35,208 nucleotides of DNA from DATNIC01 sp035604635 (GCA_035604635.1 DATNIC010000122.1:1-35208); one strand, 5' to 3'. Counted from the first letter of the stretch, positions 17,112 through 25,152 are shown. Numbers and translations are program-made. Notes: generated from the sequence alone by a model not told the origin.

Positions 17112-17675
17112 ATGGCCTATTTGCGCACGATCCTCACCGACAATCATCCGACCCTCCGCAAGATGGCGAAGCGGTACAAGGCGTCCGAGATCATCGATCC
17201 GCTGACGCAGCAGCTGATCGAGGACATGCTTGCGACGATGTACGCGGCCCCGGGCATCGGATTGGCCGCGCCGCAGATCGGCGTCAGCAAGCGAATGTTC
17301 GTCGTCGATCTGCAGGATCGGGAGGGCGAGCGCATCGGTCCGCTCGTCGTCTTCAACCCGCGCTTCACGCTGACGGAGGGTGAGGTCGAACTCATCGAAG
17401 GCTGCCTGTCGGTTCCTGGATTCATCGGAGACGTGACCCGCTTCGAACACGTCGTCTGCGCCGGCCTCGATCAGAACGGCGAGAAGGTCGAGTACGACGC
17501 GATGGGTCTGTTCGCGCAGTGCCTGCAGCACGAGATGGATCATCTCGACGGAATCTTATACACGGACAAAGCGCGCAACGTTCGACCAGCAGTCACGCAA
17601 TCGGAAATCGACGCCGCCGAAGGCGGCACCGATGCGCCGGCCGCGCAGCCGGAAGAGATCGCACTTTCCAACTGA
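17112..17675 (+). CDS. def: Peptide deformylase
   Basis: Metalloenzyme that removes the formyl group from the N-terminal Met of new proteins. All three motifs are intact: 'GIGLAAPQIGV' (motif 1), 'EGCLSVPG' with the metal-binding Cys (motif 2) and 'HEMDHLDG' with the two His and the catalytic Glu (motif 3). At 187 residues it has an Ala/Glu-rich C-terminal tail of about 25 residues beyond the core. The gene starts the def-fmt-rsmB-fhaA run. Its stop TGA overlaps a CTG that appears to start fmt. No ribosome site is obvious, and the likely promoter lies just upstream. Confidence 0.95.
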   Translation: MAYLRTILTDNHPTLRKMAKRYKASEIIDPLTQQLIEDMLATMYAAPGIGLAAPQIGVSKRMFVVDLQDREGERIGPLVVFNPRFTLTEGEVELIEGCLSVPGFIGDVTRFEHVVCAGLDQNGEKVEYDAMGLFAQCLQHEMDHLDGILYTDKARNVRPAVTQSEIDAAEGGTDAPAAQPEEIALSN

Positions 17676-18601
17676 GAGCTGTTTTCTTCGGGACGAGCCC
17701 GTTCGCGCTCCCAAGTCTCGAGACGGCGCGCGCGCGAGCGGACGTCGTCGCCGTCGTTACGCAGCCCGATCGCCCGGCGGGCCGCGGACAGCGGCTGGCG
17801 CCGGCGCCGGTCAAGAGCGCGGCACTCGCAGCCGGACTGCGCGTCTTCGAACCCGAGCGTTTGCGCGACATCGCGGAGGAGCTGCGCTCACTCGAACCCG
17901 ATCTGTTCGTGGTCGTCTCTTACGGCAAGATCGTCCCGGCGAGCATGCTCGCGATTCCCAAGACAGGCGTCGCGTTGAACGTCCATCCGAGCCTGCTCCC
18001 GCTCTATCGCGGCGCGACGCCGCTGCAGAGCGTGCTGCGCGACGGACGGTCCGAGAGCGGCGTGACGATCATCGCCATGGACGAGGGCATGGATACCGGC
18101 GACATCGTGCTGCAGGAGAAGACGCCGATCGGTCCCGATGAAACATGCGGTGAGCTGCACGACCGATTGGCGCGAACGGGTGCGCGGCTGCTGGGCGATG
18201 CGCTCGATGCGCTCGCAAGCGGTACGCTCGAGCGCCGCCCGCAAGCCGGCCTCGCTCCCGAGTCCGAGATCGCCGCGACGTTGACCCATCCGTTGCGCAA
18301 AGACGACACCGTCCTCGACTGGCATCTCTCCGCTGGGCAGCTCGCAGCCCGTGTCCGGGCCTTCGCGCCGCAGCCCGCGGCCCGGGCAACGGTCGGCGGC
18401 AGCGCACTGAAAGTCTTGCAAGCGCGCGCCTGCGGCGAGCCAAGCGACCCCGCGCGTGCCGGCGAGATCGCCGGGATCGAGGGCGATGCGGTGCTCGTGT
18501 ATGCGGGGAGCGGGCGGCTTGCGCTCGAGCGCGTCATCCCGCCGAATCGCGGCGCCATCGACGGAGCGGCCTTTGCCCGCAGCCTCCAGCGCGTCAAGTA
18601 A
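17672..18601 (+). CDS. fmt: Methionyl-tRNA formyltransferase, apparent CTG start
   Basis: Formylates Met-tRNAfMet with 10-formyl-tetrahydrofolate, the counterpart of the upstream deformylase. Read from the CTG at 17672 the protein begins '(M)RAVFFGTSPFALPSLE', exactly the family start. It then shows 'HPSLLPLYRGATPLQ' (catalytic Asn/His region) and 'MDEGMDTGDIVLQ' with the catalytic Asp. The C-terminal tRNA-binding domain (about 205-309) follows, giving 309 residues, the usual size. The only other in-frame start, a GTG at 17519, would add an Arg-rich 51-residue shadow of def and is unlikely. CTG overlaps the def stop as CTGA, like the ATGA and TTGA junctions elsewhere in this window. Confidence 0.9.
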   Translation: MRAVFFGTSPFALPSLETARARADVVAVVTQPDRPAGRGQRLAPAPVKSAALAAGLRVFEPERLRDIAEELRSLEPDLFVVVSYGKIVPASMLAIPKTGVALNVHPSLLPLYRGATPLQSVLRDGRSESGVTIIAMDEGMDTGDIVLQEKTPIGPDETCGELHDRLARTGARLLGDALDALASGTLERRPQAGLAPESEIAATLTHPLRKDDTVLDWHLSAGQLAARVRAFAPQPAARATVGGSALKVLQARACGEPSDPARAGEIAGIEGDAVLVYAGSGRLALERVIPPNRGAIDGAAFARSLQRVK

Positions 18602-19883
18602 GCGCACGGACGCGCGCGAAGTCGCGCTACAGGTCGCACGTGACGTGTTCGGCGGGCCGCGGCGTAGTGCGCGTGAATCGCTCGACTATCGCGCGCGGCG
18701 AGCCGACCTCGATCCGCGCGACCGCGCGTTCGCGATGGAGCTCGCGTACGGGTCGATCAAAATGCGCCGCCTGCTCGATTGGTATCTCGAGCCCTATGTC
18801 GGCGCTCGCGCGAAAACGCTTCCGCCGGCGATCGCGGAAGTGCTGCGCCTGGGCGCGTATCAGCTGCGCGTCATGGGCGGGGTAGAGAAGCATGCCGCGG
18901 TCTTCGAATCGGTCGGCCTTGCTCGCAAGTTCGGCCATCGTGGCACCGCCGGACTGGTCAACGCCGTCCTGCGTCGCGTCGCTGAAGACGAACGCGAACC
19001 CAAGCCGGACGATTTTGCGGATCGTAACGAATATCTGTCGGTTCGATACTCGCTCCCGACGTGGATCGTCCGTCATTGGGAAGAACGGTTTGGCGCCGAC
19101 CGCTTGGAACAGATCGTCGACGGCGTCAACCAACCGGCACTCATCTCGTTGCGCGTCGATCTTGGTCGCCTCAGCCGTCAGGCCGCGCTCGAGCGGCTCT
19201 TCGCGGTGGGGGTCGCCGCGCATCCCTCGAGCCTTGCCAGCGACGTTGTCAATCTCGAACGTGGAGCGCCGGACGGCTTCATCGAGCGGTTCGACGATTG
19301 GACCTTACAGAGTGAGTCGGCAGCAATCGCCGTCGACGTCCTCGATCCGCAGCCCGGCGAGCACATCATCGAGCTTTGCAGCGGGCGCGGGAACAAGACG
19401 CTTGCAATCGCGACGCGGATGCACGATCGGGGACGGGTGGAAGCGATTGAGATCGATGCTCGCAAGATCGAACCGGCGCGCCGGATGCTCGCGGAAGCGG
19501 GGATCCACTGCGTCGAAGTCATCGAGGGCGATGCGACGCAATCGCGCTCGAACATGGCCGATGCCATCCTGGTCGATGCGCCCTGTTCGGCGTTGGGGAT
19601 CCTCGGTCGTCAACCCGAGGCGCGCTGGCGCAAGTCGCCTGAGGATCCTGCGCGCCTGGCGGAGGCTCAGCGCGCCATGTTGACCGCCGCCGTCTCGTCG
19701 CTGGGTCCGGGTGCGCGGCTGGTCTATTCGGTCTGCACGACCGACCGTCGCGAATGCGAAGACGTCGTCGATGCGGTCCTTGGGTCGGATGCGCAGTTGC
19801 GTCGCGCCCATCCGGATCTTTTGACGGCGCCGGGAATCGAACGCCGCGACGGCTTCTTCGTCGCGTTGTTGGAGCGGCCATGA
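18573..19883 (+). CDS. rsmB: 16S rRNA (cytosine-967 C5)-methyltransferase
   Basis: SAM-dependent enzyme of the RsmB/NOP2 family that methylates C967 of 16S rRNA. The N-terminal NusB-like RNA-binding domain (about 15-140) is followed by the methyltransferase domain (about 170-436). Visible motifs are the SAM-binding 'IIELCSGRGNKTL', 'ILVDAPCSALGILGRQPE' with the motif IV Cys, and 'LVYSVCTTDRRECEDVV' with the catalytic motif VI Cys. The TTG at 18573 gives 436 residues and overlaps fmt by 29 nt; no other suitable start lies near. The stop overlaps fhaA as ATGA. The order def-fmt-rsmB is widespread in bacteria. Confidence 0.93.
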   Translation: MPAASSASSKRTDAREVALQVARDVFGGPRRSARESLDYRARRADLDPRDRAFAMELAYGSIKMRRLLDWYLEPYVGARAKTLPPAIAEVLRLGAYQLRVMGGVEKHAAVFESVGLARKFGHRGTAGLVNAVLRRVAEDEREPKPDDFADRNEYLSVRYSLPTWIVRHWEERFGADRLEQIVDGVNQPALISLRVDLGRLSRQAALERLFAVGVAAHPSSLASDVVNLERGAPDGFIERFDDWTLQSESAAIAVDVLDPQPGEHIIELCSGRGNKTLAIATRMHDRGRVEAIEIDARKIEPARRMLAEAGIHCVEVIEGDATQSRSNMADAILVDAPCSALGILGRQPEARWRKSPEDPARLAEAQRAMLTAAVSSLGPGARLVYSVCTTDRRECEDVVDAVLGSDAQLRRAHPDLLTAPGIERRDGFFVALLERP

Positions 19884-20521
19884 ACGTCTTCATGCGCATC
19901 GAGACGGCGTGCGCTCAGGTGGTCGAGCGAGCTTTTGCGCGCGTCTTTCCGAGTGCGCTCGAGCCGTCGCAGATCGGCCGCAAACTCGTGGCGTTGTACG
20001 AGAGCGCACCAAGCGACGCCTACGTCGTCTCGGTCCATCCGAGCGATTTTGCGCGCCTTGTTACGCATCGCGAGCAGCTGGAGAGCCAGTGGCGCGAGCT
20101 GCTTGCCCAATTGGGGAGTGCTCTGGGCGGTTCCCGCGGTGCCGCATCGGTCGTTCTGCATCCTGATGCGCGGGTCGTCGCCGGCTCGGTCGTCATCGAA
20201 GCCGTGGTCGACGCCAGCCCGCCCACTCCGCAACGCTATGTCCTCGCGGTCGAGAGTGGACCCGAACATGGCCATCGGTTTCCGCTCGACGCAGAGGTGA
20301 CGATCGGACGGAGTCCGGAAAACGACGTCGTGCTGAGCGATCCGCAAGTCTCGCGGGTGCATGCGCGAATCGTTCTCGATGACGGACGGGTCGCAATCGA
20401 AGATGCAGGCTCGCTGAACGGGACATACGTAAACGGCGAGCGCGCGGGCCGCGCGCGTTTGTCGGCGAACGACGCCATCGTGATCGGCGACACGAAACTG
20501 CGGGTGATCGCCGTTGCTTGA
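19880..20521 (+). CDS. FHA domain protein with N-terminal DUF3662 domain (FhaA type)
   Basis: A 213-residue cytosolic protein. The N-terminal domain (about 1-115) begins 'MNVFMRIETACAQVVERAFARVF' and matches the DUF3662 module of actinobacterial FhaA. The C-terminal FHA domain (about 135-213) shows 'IGRSPENDVVLSDPQVSRVHARI' split across the Gly-Arg, Ser and His positions, and 'SLNGTYVNG'. FHA domains bind phosphothreonine; in mycobacteria FhaA links Ser/Thr kinase signalling to MviN and wall synthesis. Here the gene is coupled to rsmB by ATGA and overlaps the next FHA gene by 8 nt. The linker between the domains is much shorter than in M. tuberculosis. No kinase gene is in the window. Confidence 0.88.
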   Translation: MNVFMRIETACAQVVERAFARVFPSALEPSQIGRKLVALYESAPSDAYVVSVHPSDFARLVTHREQLESQWRELLAQLGSALGGSRGAASVVLHPDARVVAGSVVIEAVVDASPPTPQRYVLAVESGPEHGHRFPLDAEVTIGRSPENDVVLSDPQVSRVHARIVLDDGRVAIEDAGSLNGTYVNGERAGRARLSANDAIVIGDTKLRVIAVA

Positions 20522-20930
20522 TCCTCGCGCTGCGGGGGTGTGCCTCTCCGCGGCGGTCGGCGCGTTTCTCTTGCTCTTACCGCGCGTCGGCGACATCGCC
20601 GAGGAAGCCGAGCCGGACGCCTACGACGTGCGATTGATCGAGGTCGACGTCGAGCTCGGCGGCCGGCGGCACACGGAGCGGCTCCCACGCTCGGCCTTGA
20701 TCGGACGCGGTCACAATGCCGATCTGGTCCTGAACGACCCGCAGGTGAGCCGCCTTCACGCACGGCTGGAATTGCGGGACGGCGTTGTCCATTTGGAGGA
20801 CCTCGACAGCTTGAACGGGACGGGACGGAACGGGCAAAGGTTGAACGGAATAACCCGGCTCGATCCTGGGGACAGGCTCCAGATCGGGTCGGCAACGATC
20901 ACCTTTCGCGGAGTCGGCACATGGAAATAG
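20514..20930 (+). CDS. Membrane-anchored FHA domain protein (FhaB type)
   Basis: A 138-residue protein with one N-terminal hydrophobic segment (about 6-24) followed by an FHA domain (about 45-135) that includes 'LIGRGHNADLVLND', 'SRLHARLEL' and 'SLNGTGRNG'. This matches FhaB/FipA, which in actinobacteria connects kinase signalling to division at the membrane. TTG at 20514 is the start, overlapping fhaA by 8 nt; the stop region overlaps the PP2C gene by 10 nt. The phosphothreonine-binding Arg, Ser and Asn are all present. Confidence 0.85.
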   Translation: MLDPRAAGVCLSAAVGAFLLLLPRVGDIAEEAEPDAYDVRLIEVDVELGGRRHTERLPRSALIGRGHNADLVLNDPQVSRLHARLELRDGVVHLEDLDSLNGTGRNGQRLNGITRLDPGDRLQIGSATITFRGVGTWK

Positions 20931-21793
20931 CGGTCGGTACGCATCCAGGAGTGTGGCAAAAACACGGGGGCGATGCTGCACTCGCCGAGTCGCTGGCGCC
21001 GAACGTCACGCTGCTCGCCGTTGCCGATGGATTCGGATCGATCTCGCGCGGTTTGTCGATCGCGCAATCAGCTCTCTTGTTCGTCCGCGACTTCCTGCGC
21101 CGCAAGGCGCGGACCGGGATCTTTTCGACGCGCGCTACGTCGTCCGCGGCCCGGCGCCAGCTCGTCCTGGCAGCACTCTCGTATGCCAATTCGCGACTGT
21201 TTTCGCAAAGCGCGAGCCACGACGACTACGTTGCGGGGGGCGCCTCGGTGACTGCGGCGCTCTTGGTCGGCGAGCATGCGTTCGTCGGGCACGTCGGGAC
21301 CTCACGCGCGTACTTGATGCGTAAGGATGCGCTCGAGATCGTGACGCATGATGACGCGTTCGAGATGGCGCCGCTCGACGAGGCGCGGTCATCGTCGGCG
21401 CCGGCCGGCGTGCACGTGCATACGATGGTGACGCGCACCTTGGGGACACAGCCGATGCTCGAGGCGAACGTGGTTCACGTCGAGCTGGGGGAACACGATC
21501 AACTTTTGCTCTGCACGAGCGGTTTTCACCGGCGCGTCGCAACGAGCGAATTCCATCATGCGCTGCGGACGACTGAAGCCGTCGCCGATGTGGTGACGAA
21601 TCTGCTCGTGACCGCGAAGCAACGACGGCTCGACCACGGATCCGTCGTCGTCGCGAGCGAGCTGGCTACGCCGCTCTCAACGTCCGATGTCGCGACCAGA
21701 GCTCCGCACGGACGGGTCTTCCGCGCGCTGGCGTTCACGCTGGTCATCGTGTTGCTTTTCGCTTTGGCAGCCGTCGCCCAGTTCTGGAGATAA
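20921..21793 (+). CDS. PP2C-family phosphatase-like membrane protein (PstP/PrpC position)
   Basis: A 290-residue protein with a PP2C-like cytosolic domain (about 1-250) and one C-terminal transmembrane helix (about 262-286). Recognisable strands are 'HGGDAAL' (first metal Asp), 'LLAVADGFGSISRG' (second Asp), 'GGASVTAALL', 'FVGHVGTSRAYL' and 'DHGSVVVAS' (last Asp). The usual 'SDGL' metal motif reads 'CTSGFH', so one conserved Asp is missing, and 'GDSR' reads 'GTSR'. It may therefore be a weak or inactive phosphatase acting as a sensor. Position between fhaB and an SEDS gene matches pstP of actinobacteria. The ATG at 20921 overlaps fhaB by 10 nt. Confidence 0.8.
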   Translation: MEIAVGTHPGVWQKHGGDAALAESLAPNVTLLAVADGFGSISRGLSIAQSALLFVRDFLRRKARTGIFSTRATSSAARRQLVLAALSYANSRLFSQSASHDDYVAGGASVTAALLVGEHAFVGHVGTSRAYLMRKDALEIVTHDDAFEMAPLDEARSSSAPAGVHVHTMVTRTLGTQPMLEANVVHVELGEHDQLLLCTSGFHRRVATSEFHHALRTTEAVADVVTNLLVTAKQRRLDHGSVVVASELATPLSTSDVATRAPHGRVFRALAFTLVIVLLFALAAVAQFWR

Positions 21794-21802
21794 GTCCGCC
21801 GA

Positions 21803-23044
21803 TTGCTGCAGCTTTGGTTGAGCGCGCAGCGATTGCTCCCGATGGCGGGGGCACTCGTTGTCGGTGGGTGGGCGCTGTCGTTTGCGCCGCGCGGTGCGCT
21901 TGGGCCGCCGTGGCTGCTGGCCGCGTTTGCGGTTGCCGCCTTGGCATGGGTCGCGCTTGGGGGAAGCGATGTGCGCCGTGACGACACCCTGCCGGCGCTC
22001 GCCGTCTTACTGACGGCATTGGGGCTGACGGCGGTCGCGCGCCTATCGCCCGATCTCGCGCATCGCCAGGAGATTTGGTTGGGGATCGCTTTGGCGCTCG
22101 TCCTTGGCCTGGGTCCTTGGCTGCGCCGCTATCGCGTCCTTGCCGCCTTCAAGTACATCTGGATCCTGGGTTCGATCGTCCTCTTCGCGCTGGTTGCTCT
22201 CTTCGGAGTGGAGGTCAACGGCGCAAAATTGTGGATCGGTGTCGGAAGCCTGCGTTTCGAACCGATAGAAGTGATCAAGTTGTTCCTCGTCTTTTTCATG
22301 TCTGCGTACCTTGCAGAGACGGCCGACGTGATCGCAAGCGCCCGGCCGTGGTCGCTGCGCGCGAACGCAAAGTATCTGGGCCCGCTGTTCATCGGATGGG
22401 GATCATCGATGGCGATCCTCGTCTTTCAGCGCGATCTCGGGATGGCGATCCTGCTGCTCGCGACCTTTGCGGCGATGCTTTACGTCGCCACGCGACGGAT
22501 CGATTTGATCGTCGGAGGGATCGCAGTCTTCGCCTTCGTCGTCTTCTGGGCGGCGTCACACTTCGCGTACGTCCACACGCGCATCGCGGTGTGGCGCAAT
22601 CCATTCGCCGATCCGCTGGGTGCGGGCTATCAGACGATTCAGGCGCTTTTTTCGATCGCGGCCGGCGGTCTGTTCGGGACGGGATACGGTCTCGGGCATC
22701 CCGGGTACATCCCTGACGCCGCGACCGACTACATCTACGCTGCCTGGAGCGAGGAGCTCGGTGCTTTCGGGGCGCTCGTCGTCTGTGCCGTATTCTTCAC
22801 GGTCGTCGTCCACGCACTCGGCGTCGCCGCGCGCCAGCCCGATCTGTACTCGAAGCTGCTGGCGAGCGGCCTAGCCGTCACGTTCGGCTTCCAAGTCGTC
22901 ATCATCGTGGGCGGCGTCTTGCGTCTGTTCCCGCTGACGGGGATCACGCTCCCGTTCTTTTCCTACGGCGGCAGCTCGCTGGTTGCGAATTTCATCTTGA
23001 TCGCGCTTCTCTGGACGATGAGCGCACGGCGGGCCGACGCTTGA
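21803..23044 (+). CDS. SEDS family peptidoglycan glycosyltransferase (FtsW/RodA/SpoVE)
   Basis: Polytopic membrane enzyme that polymerises lipid II into glycan strands, usually with a class B penicillin-binding protein. The 413-residue protein has about ten hydrophobic helices. The SEDS signatures are clear: 'VEVNGAKLWIGVGSLRFEP' near the start of the core, 'WRNPFADPLGAGYQTIQAL', 'GGLFGTGYGLGHPGYIP', 'TDYIYAAWSEELG' and, near the end, 'GITLPFFSYGGSSLVAN'. It could be FtsW or RodA; the fhaA-fhaB-PP2C context favours the RodA of actinobacterial order, but no class B PBP follows. TTG at 21803 is the start, 9 nt after the PP2C stop. The stop overlaps the next gene as TTGA. Confidence 0.93.
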   Translation: MLQLWLSAQRLLPMAGALVVGGWALSFAPRGALGPPWLLAAFAVAALAWVALGGSDVRRDDTLPALAVLLTALGLTAVARLSPDLAHRQEIWLGIALALVLGLGPWLRRYRVLAAFKYIWILGSIVLFALVALFGVEVNGAKLWIGVGSLRFEPIEVIKLFLVFFMSAYLAETADVIASARPWSLRANAKYLGPLFIGWGSSMAILVFQRDLGMAILLLATFAAMLYVATRRIDLIVGGIAVFAFVVFWAASHFAYVHTRIAVWRNPFADPLGAGYQTIQALFSIAAGGLFGTGYGLGHPGYIPDAATDYIYAAWSEELGAFGALVVCAVFFTVVVHALGVAARQPDLYSKLLASGLAVTFGFQVVIIVGGVLRLFPLTGITLPFFSYGGSSLVANFILIALLWTMSARRADA

Positions 23045-23949
23045 AACACCTCGGAACGATGCTGTGGATCGTGCTGCTCGCCGGCTCGTTGGGATGCGTC
23101 GTCGCCGGCTTCTCGGGTGCCCGGAGCTTCCACACGCAAACGGTCGCGCAGCTGCGCGCGTCCCCGGCGGCAAAGGCGCCGGCGGCCGTGAGGCCGCGGG
23201 AGTTTACGCGTCAATTGATCGGCGCGCATTCACTCGTGACGGATGATGATGACGCGCCGCCCGTCGACGACGTTGTGGTAAAGCGCTTCGGTGATTGGGC
23301 TCCTCCCGTCGTGCAGGCTTCGGTCGTGCATCCCCGCCTTGCGCTGATCGTTACCGATTGCGGCCACGCCCTGCCGCTGGACACGAAGTTCGCCGCGCTC
23401 AACGTGCCGCTGACCTTAGCCGTCGATCCTGAAGGCGGCGATAGCGCCGAGTTCGTCCGCGCGCTCGGAGAGCGGCGCGTGCTGATGACGATCTCGAATC
23501 CGATTTTCGCGAATCCCTCGGATCACGCCCTCGAACTGCTTGCCGCGCGGTACGCGACCGTCCACGCGGAAGGCGCCCTCTCACCGCTCTCGGGGAGCAT
23601 CGATGGCACGCAAGCGCGGCGAGTCGTCGCGAGTCTCCCGGGGTCGAGCATCGTCGTCGACGGCATGGCCGAAGGTACGGCGACGGTCTATCGCTACGCG
23701 CGCGGCCGCGGTTTACCGAGCGTTACGCGTGACGTGGTGATCGATTCGCGCGACGAACCGCGGTACATCGAGTTCATGCTCAAACAAGCGGCCGGGCTTG
23801 CGCTGCGCACTGGGGTTGCAGTCGCGGTTGCGCGGTCGCGGCCAGCGACCCTGGAGGCGATCCAGGCGGCGCTGCCGATGTTCGAGCGCGACGGGATTGA
23901 GATCGTCCCGGTCGATGCGCTGGCAGCTCGGACCATCACGCAACGTTAG
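23041..23949 (+). CDS. Exported divergent polysaccharide deacetylase-like protein
   Basis: A 302-residue protein with an N-terminal membrane segment (about 5-24), a low-complexity Ala/Pro/Asp linker (about 35-90) and a C-terminal domain (about 96-300) starting 'LALIVTDCGHALPLD' and 'VPLTLAVDPEGGDSAEFV'. This layout resembles YibQ/DUF610 divergent polysaccharide deacetylases. The usual 'DDLG' reads 'TDCG' and the metal-binding His region reads 'LMTISNPIF', so catalytic residues seem lost. It may bind rather than hydrolyse glycan. TTG at 23041 overlaps the SEDS stop. In actinobacteria this place is taken by pbpA. Confidence 0.6.
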   Translation: MKHLGTMLWIVLLAGSLGCVVAGFSGARSFHTQTVAQLRASPAAKAPAAVRPREFTRQLIGAHSLVTDDDDAPPVDDVVVKRFGDWAPPVVQASVVHPRLALIVTDCGHALPLDTKFAALNVPLTLAVDPEGGDSAEFVRALGERRVLMTISNPIFANPSDHALELLAARYATVHAEGALSPLSGSIDGTQARRVVASLPGSSIVVDGMAEGTATVYRYARGRGLPSVTRDVVIDSRDEPRYIEFMLKQAAGLALRTGVAVAVARSRPATLEAIQAALPMFERDGIEIVPVDALAARTITQR

Positions 23950-23992
23950 AGTCCCCCTAGGTAGGGCGCTGTTCGCCGCGAAGGGGCCGCCC

Positions 23993-24568
23993 ATGAAGAT
24001 TCTCGGCATCTGCGGGAGCTTGCGTAAGGGGTCCTACAACAAGATGCTGCTCAATGCGGCGATCGAGCTTGCGCCCGACGGGATGGAGATCGAGGTTTAT
24101 GACGGCCTGCGCGAGCTGCCGCAGTTCGACCAAGACTTCGAGAAGAATCTGCCGGAGCTGGTCGTCGAGCTCAAGACGCGCGTCAAAGAGGCCGACGGGT
24201 TGCTCTTCGTCACGCCCGAGTACAATCACAGCATCCCGGGTCCGCTCAAGAACGCGATCGACTGGCTCTCGCGACCGTCGGGCAACAACAGCCTCGCGGA
24301 GAAATCGGTCGCCGTCTTCGGCTGCGGCGGGTCGACGTTCGGCGCGGTGCGCATGCAGATCGCTTTTCGCGAGATCCTGTTCTCGCTGAGCGTCGATATC
24401 TTGCCCAAGCTCGAGGTCATCGTCTTTCGCGCCCAAGAGCGCTTCGATCCCAACGGCAAGCTGAAAGACGAAGTCACGATCGGCGTCGTCAAGGAGGCGC
24501 TCGGGTTGCTGAAGGAGCGGATCGAGACGGCAAAACAGATTCGCGAACTGAAGGCTGCTCGAGTCTAA
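23993..24568 (+). CDS. NAD(P)H-dependent FMN reductase (ChrR/YieF-like)
   Basis: Flavodoxin-fold enzyme of 191 residues that reduces quinones, chromate or azo compounds with NAD(P)H. Visible motifs are 'GICGSLRKGSYNKMLL' (FMN phosphate loop) and 'TPEYNHSIPGPLKNAIDWLSR' (flavin-binding and tetramer region, shown in part), followed by 'KSVAVFGCGGSTFGAVR'. Physiological role is usually protection against oxidative or electrophile stress. The ATG at 23993 follows AAGGGGCC about 6 nt upstream. The stop overlaps the convergent zinc-protease gene by 4 nt. Confidence 0.9.
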   Translation: MKILGICGSLRKGSYNKMLLNAAIELAPDGMEIEVYDGLRELPQFDQDFEKNLPELVVELKTRVKEADGLLFVTPEYNHSIPGPLKNAIDWLSRPSGNNSLAEKSVAVFGCGGSTFGAVRMQIAFREILFSLSVDILPKLEVIVFRAQERFDPNGKLKDEVTIGVVKEALGLLKERIETAKQIRELKAARV

Positions 24569-25119
24569 CGGATCTCTCGCCGAAATATTTCGTCGATCAA
24601 ATGCGCGATCGGGGGATCGATCGCGAGCAGTCGAGCGCGCGTCGCCGGCGGCCAGAGCGATGACGCATCGTTGACGCCGACGTACGCGCGGACCGATTCG
24701 GCAAAGTATTCGTCGATCCCCGACGCGGCGTACGGCGTCACGAACGTGCGGGCGCGCGCGTAGGCGCGGCGGATCCGCGGATCGACGCCGGAGCGATAGA
24801 CGCCGCCGCCGAGCGCGCAATCGAGGGCATGACCGAATTCGTGCGCGACGGTCATGCGGCTGAAGGAACGCAAGTACATCGTGCGCTCCTCGACGACGAA
24901 GAGGCCGGCCGGCGGCGCAGGCCAATCATCGATCTCGATCCCGAGACGACGCAATGCCGAAGAGACGCCGGTATAGCGCTCTCCCGCGGCCAGTGGGACG
25001 ATCCGGATCCCGGCGCGAGCCGCGAAGCGCAGTGCCGGCTCGCCGAAGGAGCGTAACGTCTCTTCGATCTCGGTGACGATACGCGGGTCGTCCGAAGCGA
25101 CCAGGTACGATACACACAT
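24565..25119 (-). CDS. ATLF/PPEP-like zinc metalloprotease domain protein
   Basis: A 184-residue protein with an 'AHEFGHALD' zinc-binding motif (about 89-97) and a downstream 'IDEYFAESVRAYVG' that fits the third zinc ligand region of the anthrax lethal factor / Pro-Pro endopeptidase group (M34-like). The N-terminal half (about 15-75) has 'FGEPALRFAARAGIRIVPL' and 'GLFVVEERTMYL', also like these domains. Known members are secreted toxins or Pro-Pro endopeptidases, but no signal peptide is visible here, so the site of action is unclear. It converges on the FMN reductase (4-nt overlap) and diverges from the nucleotidyltransferase gene with only 33 nt between them. Family call rests on motifs, not alignment. 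Confidence 0.65.
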   Translation of the reverse strand: MCVSYLVASDDPRIVTEIEETLRSFGEPALRFAARAGIRIVPLAAGERYTGVSSALRRLGIEIDDWPAPPAGLFVVEERTMYLRSFSRMTVAHEFGHALDCALGGGVYRSGVDPRIRRAYARARTFVTPYAASGIDEYFAESVRAYVGVNDASSLWPPATRARLLAIDPPIAHLIDEIFRREIR

Positions 25120-25152
25120 CGCGCGAGCGTAGCGCGCCCGCGTTGCGAGGAT

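Noticed and set aside
20540..20920. Open frame extending the PP2C gene upstream
   Set aside because: It is a shadow of the FHA gene in another frame, with Arg-rich composition; ATG 20921 gives the normal PP2C start.
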